NCBI GenBank assembly: GCA_003116995.1
Contig: BDSL01000012.1
Location: 558,001-622,000, forward strand
Direction of reading: 5' to 3'
DNA length: 64,000 bases
Source: Yamagishiella unicocca
Taxonomy: Eukaryota > Chlorophyta > Chlorophyceae > Chlamydomonadales > Volvocaceae
The position numbers and the translations under genes were made by a program. The first letter of the stretch is position 1; every line of letters begins with the position of its first letter. Below are positions 60,525 to 64,000 of the stretch, in pieces. Below the pieces are notes generated by a model. The model was not told where the DNA came from, ran no database searches, and saw nothing but the letters and a program-made list of their open reading frames with translations.

Positions 60525-60760
60525 GGCCCGTTCGTCTAATTGGTTAAGACACTGGCATTCTGTCCAGAGATCGGTGGTTCGATTCCCCGGCCCCTCCCCG
60601 GTAGTTACCGGGTGCCCCACTTGTGGGCAAGTAGGTTTGTGGTTGAACCTGCTGGTCGAGGTTGTCGTTGATGGGGGTGGAGATACAGAGCTTATGACAC
60701 GGTCAGGTGTCGTACCCCAGCGTCGGGGTCCTGTAACGCAAGGAATAAAAAAAAAAAAAA
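60525..60760 (+). mobile_element. tRNA-derived SINE, full length
   Basis: The 5' part (ggcccgttcgtctaattggt, box-A-like; ggttcgattcc, box B) is tRNA-like, with a degenerate anticodon arm. A body of about 150 bp unrelated to tRNA follows, then a hairpin ccccagcgtcgggg, cctgtaacgc, aaggaat and an A18 tail. It is flanked by aaaaaaaatgg on both sides. It lies at the same target site that holds the L1 in unit 1. Confidence 0.9.
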
Positions 60761-61128
60761 AAAATGGCCACCAAAAAAAATGGCGACCCAAACTGCCAAA
60801 ACTGCCAAAGCAGCAAAAACAGCCAACAAATGGCAAAACCCAAACATCCTCGCTCCTGAAGGATCTACCCAGTATTTACCCAGTTTCCAGGAAAACACTC
60901 CCCTGAACACAATGCCCATGGCAGATGGTAGTTGACAAATGGCAGCTGTGGATATAAGAGATTGTACATGTATGGGCCTTCAGAGTGAAGGGTTCTTCCC
61001 AATTGAGGCATGCTTGCTGCTTTTGCCTACTTTGTTTTGCTGGCACCTTAGAGCTAAGCTCCGTGTAACCCCCTACTGTTTCACTGGCTCAGTAGTGAGC
61101 CTAATGTGTGAGTCATAGGGATGAGTTT

Positions 61129-61173
61129 GAGAGAGAGACCGCGTTACAGTGGCCGCACGACAGGCGGCACGAC
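61129..61173 (-). mobile_element. 5'-truncated L1 3' tail (minus strand)
   Basis: gagagagaccgcgttacagt and ggccgcacgacaggcggcac are the reverse complement of the last ~40 nt of the L1 at 57967-58006. It is flanked by atgagttt (61121-61128 and 61174-61181). Confidence 0.88.
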
Positions 61174-61178
61174 ATGAG

Positions 61179-61238
61179 TTTTTTTTTTTTTTTTTTTAAT
61201 TCCTTGCGTTACAGGACCCCGACGCTGGGGTACGACAC
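61179..61238 (-). mobile_element. 5'-truncated SINE 3' tail (minus strand)
   Basis: A T-run, then attccttgcgttacaggacc and ccgacgctggggtacgacac, the reverse complement of the SINE end at 60702-60746. It is flanked by an agttttt duplication and inserted into the duplicated target left by the preceding L1 tail. Confidence 0.88.
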
Positions 61239-61306
61239 AGTTTTTCGAGGTTTTGTTGCTTGATTAGGAACCTTGGTGCTGCTTAATTTGGATCTACACC
61301 TGCACA

Positions 61307-61379
61307 GCGGATTTAGCTCAGTTGGGAGAGCGCTAGACTGAAGATCTAGAGGTCGCTAGTTCGATCCTAGCAATTCGCA
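61307..61379 (+). tRNA. tRNA-Phe(GAA), unit 2
   Basis: As in unit 1 but with an intact T stem GCTAG/CTAGC. Truncated retroelement tails sit 62-71 bp upstream. Confidence 0.97.
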
Positions 61380-62756
61380 GGCTGACAGCCTTCCGAATGT
61401 AAGGAATTAAATAGAATTACCGCATAACTAGTTTTAATGTATCAGACAGGGATGTGAGAACAGGGTACCTAGCGATAAGCTATACAGAATGGAGGGTGGG
61501 AATGGATCTCAAGCAAAACAATCCATATGATTCAAATTCAAAACAACTCACAGAGGGAACCGATTTGAGAACTCAATTTGGACATGGAAAGAGTAATAAA
61601 CAGCCTCCAACAGGTGGTTGTTAGACATGGGAGTAGGTGAGTAGGTAGAACCTATTACCCAACTACTAGTAATACTGAAGGAGAACACGCCTGAAAAGGT
61701 GTATTGAGCGCCCAGGAAAAGTTACATCAATGGGTACGACATGTACATCAATGGGTGTGACAATCTTCATGCTTCTTTTTCACCTGAAGGCAAGTAAGCA
61801 AGTCCAACAATGTGCACTTGGTCCTCAACATAGCACTGTGCTACAACAAATTTGCGGTCCAGACCTTCAGGTCTGGACACCACTTTACCTCCCTAAAATG
61901 TAGTAGCTGGTAGTAGTAACTGTTACAGTGGGCCCCACACAAGAAGGTAGATAGATCCATCAGGTGCATCACCTGACACTGAAAGAGACACAGGAAGAAG
62001 AACAAACTGGCTGACCAGAATATGGCAAACCAGCCACCAACGAAATCAACCTGACCAAGTAAGGTACCAAAGAACAAACAGTGGCATCAACCACCTAGCT
62101 AGGGGGAAGTAGCCTAAATGGCCTCCCCTACAAACAGTATGTATATTGACAACACTTCAAGCAGCCCCTCAATCTGAGTAATTAACAGAGCACCTCAACA
62201 AGTCAAAAAGAAGCCTCCCAGCACCACCTGATAAGACCCAAAGAGATTCCTCCCATACCAGGCCAGCACCCAGCCGGAAGCAAAATAAAAGGAGCAAAAG
62301 GGGAGCTCCCACAGGACCACCAGCGAGTCGGGACCTTATCCGACCCCTCACAGTTGGGTGCCTGACCAACACATACTATGTGGCACCAGGTGGTGCGGGC
62401 ATATAGGGGTGGAGTCCGCCCCTCAGTTCCCCACCCCTTACTTAATACACGCCAGGCTCTGGCAGGTGTAATTTATTATTTTTATTATTACAATGCGGCC
62501 CTGAACAGCCCGCAACAGAGGGTGGTGGGGACCAACCCGTCCTTCCCCTCATTTGGGACCCCTAGTGCCATGAAATCCCACAAACAGAACCAAAAGTCCA
62601 TGACCCCATGCTGAATTGTGTGATCACACAAACTGACACCAGGGAAGACCCCATCTGGCGCCTTTTAAGGAAGCTGTAATGGCATGTACTGCCACCCAGC
62701 ATCCATCACACTGACAGCTGCTAGTGCCACGATGTCCCAAATGTGCTGCATGCAGA

Positions 62757-62868
62757 TATGCTACTTACATGCTACATACCTTTACGCTACATACCTTTGT
62801 GCTACATACCCTACCCCATGCTACATACCCTACCCTGTGCTACATACCTGACCTAATGCTACATACCC
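62757..62868 (+). repeat. CTACATACC-type minisatellite, unit 3
   Basis: Same repeat, slightly shorter again than in unit 2. Confidence 0.85.
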
Positions 62869-63135
62869 TCGTGTTACACATCAATAGCTACATGGCGACT
62901 TTAGTGCCTGCCAGGCATTATGTCTGACTAGGAGCTGCCATAGTAGTGGGGTTGCCAAAATACAGCCCCACCTTTGGATTATTAGTTTTGCCATGGAAGC
63001 CCCTTTATTTATTAGTGCCTATTACACTGCCTATGCAGGTCACATTGCACTTCCTCGAGCAAAATGTGATAGAAAATGCCAAATGTGCCTCTATAATGGA
63101 CTCAACAGGCATCCCATACAGGAATATGCCAAAAT

Positions 63136-63207
63136 AGGGCCCCTCCGGGTTTGAACCGGAGACCTGCTGATCTGCAGTCAGCTGCTCTACCACTGAGCTA
63201 GAGACCC
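63136..63207 (-). tRNA. tRNA-Cys(GCA), unit 3
   Basis: Identical to units 1 and 2. Confidence 0.97.
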
Positions 63208-63251
63208 AACCAACCAACATATGCACTCAGCACAGGACTGGCCTCTGTGGT

Positions 63252-63323
63252 GGGGAGTTGCGGGAATTGAACCCACGACCTCTCGCACCCTAAGCGAGAA
63301 TCATACCACTAGACCAAACTCCC
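63252..63323 (-). tRNA. tRNA-Pro(AGG), unit 3
   Basis: Identical to units 1 and 2. Micro-insertions of L1 3' tail begin 67 bp upstream. Confidence 0.97.
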
Positions 63324-63388
63324 ACATTCCTAAAGGCCAGCAGGCCATCAACGGCCAAAACGGCCAAACCGAACCCAACCAGCCAAAA

Positions 63389-63440
63389 TGCTGGTCTCTC
63401 TCTCAAAATGCGGCCACTGTAACGCGGTCTCTCTCAAAAA
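63389..63440 (+). mobile_element. Two micro-insertions of L1 3' tail
   Basis: After ccaaaatg come ctggtctctctctc and aaaatg, then cggccactgtaacgcggtct, ctctc, aaaaa and tggcc. Both pieces match the extreme 3' end of the L1. A deletion inside a once longer element is an alternative. Confidence 0.7.
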
Positions 63441-63860
63441 TGGCCAAAAAAAATGGCGACCCAAACTGCCAAAACTGCCAAAGCAGCAAAAACAGCCAAC
63501 AAATGGCAAAACCCAAACATCCTCCTGAAGGATCTACCCAGTATTTACCCAGTTTCCAGGAAAACACTCCCCTGAACACAATGCCCATGGCAGATGGTAG
63601 TTGACAAATGGCAGCTGTGGATATAAGAGATTGTACATGTATGGGCCTTCAGAGTGAAGGGTTCTTCCCAATTGAGGCATGCTTGCTGCTTTTGCCTACT
63701 TTGTTTTGCTGGCACCTTAGAGCTAAGCTCCGTGTAACCCCCTACTGTTTCACTGGCTCAGTAGTGAGCCTAATGTGTGAGTCATAGGGATGAGTTTTTC
63801 GAGGTTTTGTTGCTTGATTAGGAACCTTGGTGGTGCTTAATTTGGATCTACACCTGCACA

Positions 63861-63933
63861 GCGGATTTAGCTCAGTTGGGAGAGCGCTAGACTGAAGATC
63901 TAGAGGTCGCTAGTTCGATCCTAGCAATTCGCA
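63861..63933 (+). tRNA. tRNA-Phe(GAA), unit 3
   Basis: Identical to unit 2. The upstream T-tract target site is empty in this copy (tgagtttttcgagg). Confidence 0.97.
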
Positions 63934-64000
63934 GGCTGACAGCCTTCCGAATGTAAGGAATTAAATAGAATTACCGCATAACTAGTTTTAATGTATCAGA

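Larger units (their letters stand above)
49761..64000. repeat. Tandem array of a ~2.55-kb tRNA-bearing unit (2 full copies and a partial third)
   Basis: Unit 1 is about 49761-59800 (expanded by a 7.5-kb retrotransposon), unit 2 is 59801-62673 and unit 3 runs from 62674 past the window end. Equivalent stretches (for example 58508-59800 against 61380-62673) differ at only a few positions. Without insertions a unit is about 2.55 kb. tRNA order per unit: Cys(-), Pro(-), insertion site 1, insertion site 2, Phe(+). The DNA between tRNA-Phe and the next tRNA-Cys (about 1.83 kb) contains no recognisable gene; a 78-codon minus-strand open frame at 58969-59205 and 61841-62077 is simply duplicated with the unit. 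Confidence 0.95.

Noticed and set aside
60525..60600. A fourth functional tRNA gene in unit 2
   Set aside because: The anticodon stem does not close properly and the sequence continues into a SINE body with a poly(A) tail, so it is a tRNA-derived promoter, not a tRNA.

Overview
The window is nuclear DNA from a photosynthetic, ciliated eukaryote, most likely a chlorophycean green alga of the Chlamydomonas/Volvox type. Evidence: a chloroplast-targeted Rubisco activase that aligns along its length with the Chlamydomonas form as I remember it, a radial-spoke docking protein (CFAP206), SRCR plus proline-rich secreted proteins, many short GT-AG introns, GC-rich exons, Ala/Pro-rich low complexity and TGTAA polyadenylation motifs. 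Species is not determinable from the sequence alone. All gene models were spliced by eye, and splice sites are quoted where phase and homology agree.

Layout. 0-7.5 kb, minus strand: an F-box/WD40 gene (668-3149) and Rubisco activase (4334-7517, nine exons that join to exactly 406 codons). 9.4-25.5 kb, minus strand: two paralogous secreted genes (9362-15289 and 18340-25469), each with a signal peptide, a proline-rich stalk and two C-terminal SRCR domains. One stalk grew by a 36-bp tandem repeat, the other by duplication of whole short exons. 26.3-34.9 kb: a head-to-head pair, CFAP206 (minus) and a UPF0193/EVG1-family gene (plus). 36.1-41.3 kb: LCB2, subunit 2 of serine palmitoyltransferase. 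43-48 kb: inositol-pentakisphosphate 2-kinase (IPK1), in visibly more AT-rich DNA.

49.7-64 kb: a tandem array of a unit of about 2.55 kb (two full copies and a third cut by the window end). Each unit carries tRNA-Pro(AGG) and tRNA-Cys(GCA) on the minus strand and tRNA-Phe(GAA) on the plus strand. Unit 1 is interrupted by a 7.5-kb L1-type non-LTR retrotransposon (ORF1 and ORF2: endonuclease, reverse transcriptase, zinc knuckle). Unit 2 carries a tRNA-derived SINE plus two 5'-truncated tails, and unit 3 carries very short L1 tails.

The most striking result is that every one of these insertions lies 62-72 bp upstream of the 5' end of a tRNA gene (Pro or Phe), always antisense to the tRNA with the element's 5' side towards it. 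The two best-defined target duplications occupy the same interval, -62 to -68, at two different tRNA genes. This looks like a tRNA-gene-targeted LINE and a SINE that shares its 3' tail, comparable in logic to the TRE elements of Dictyostelium but in a green alga.
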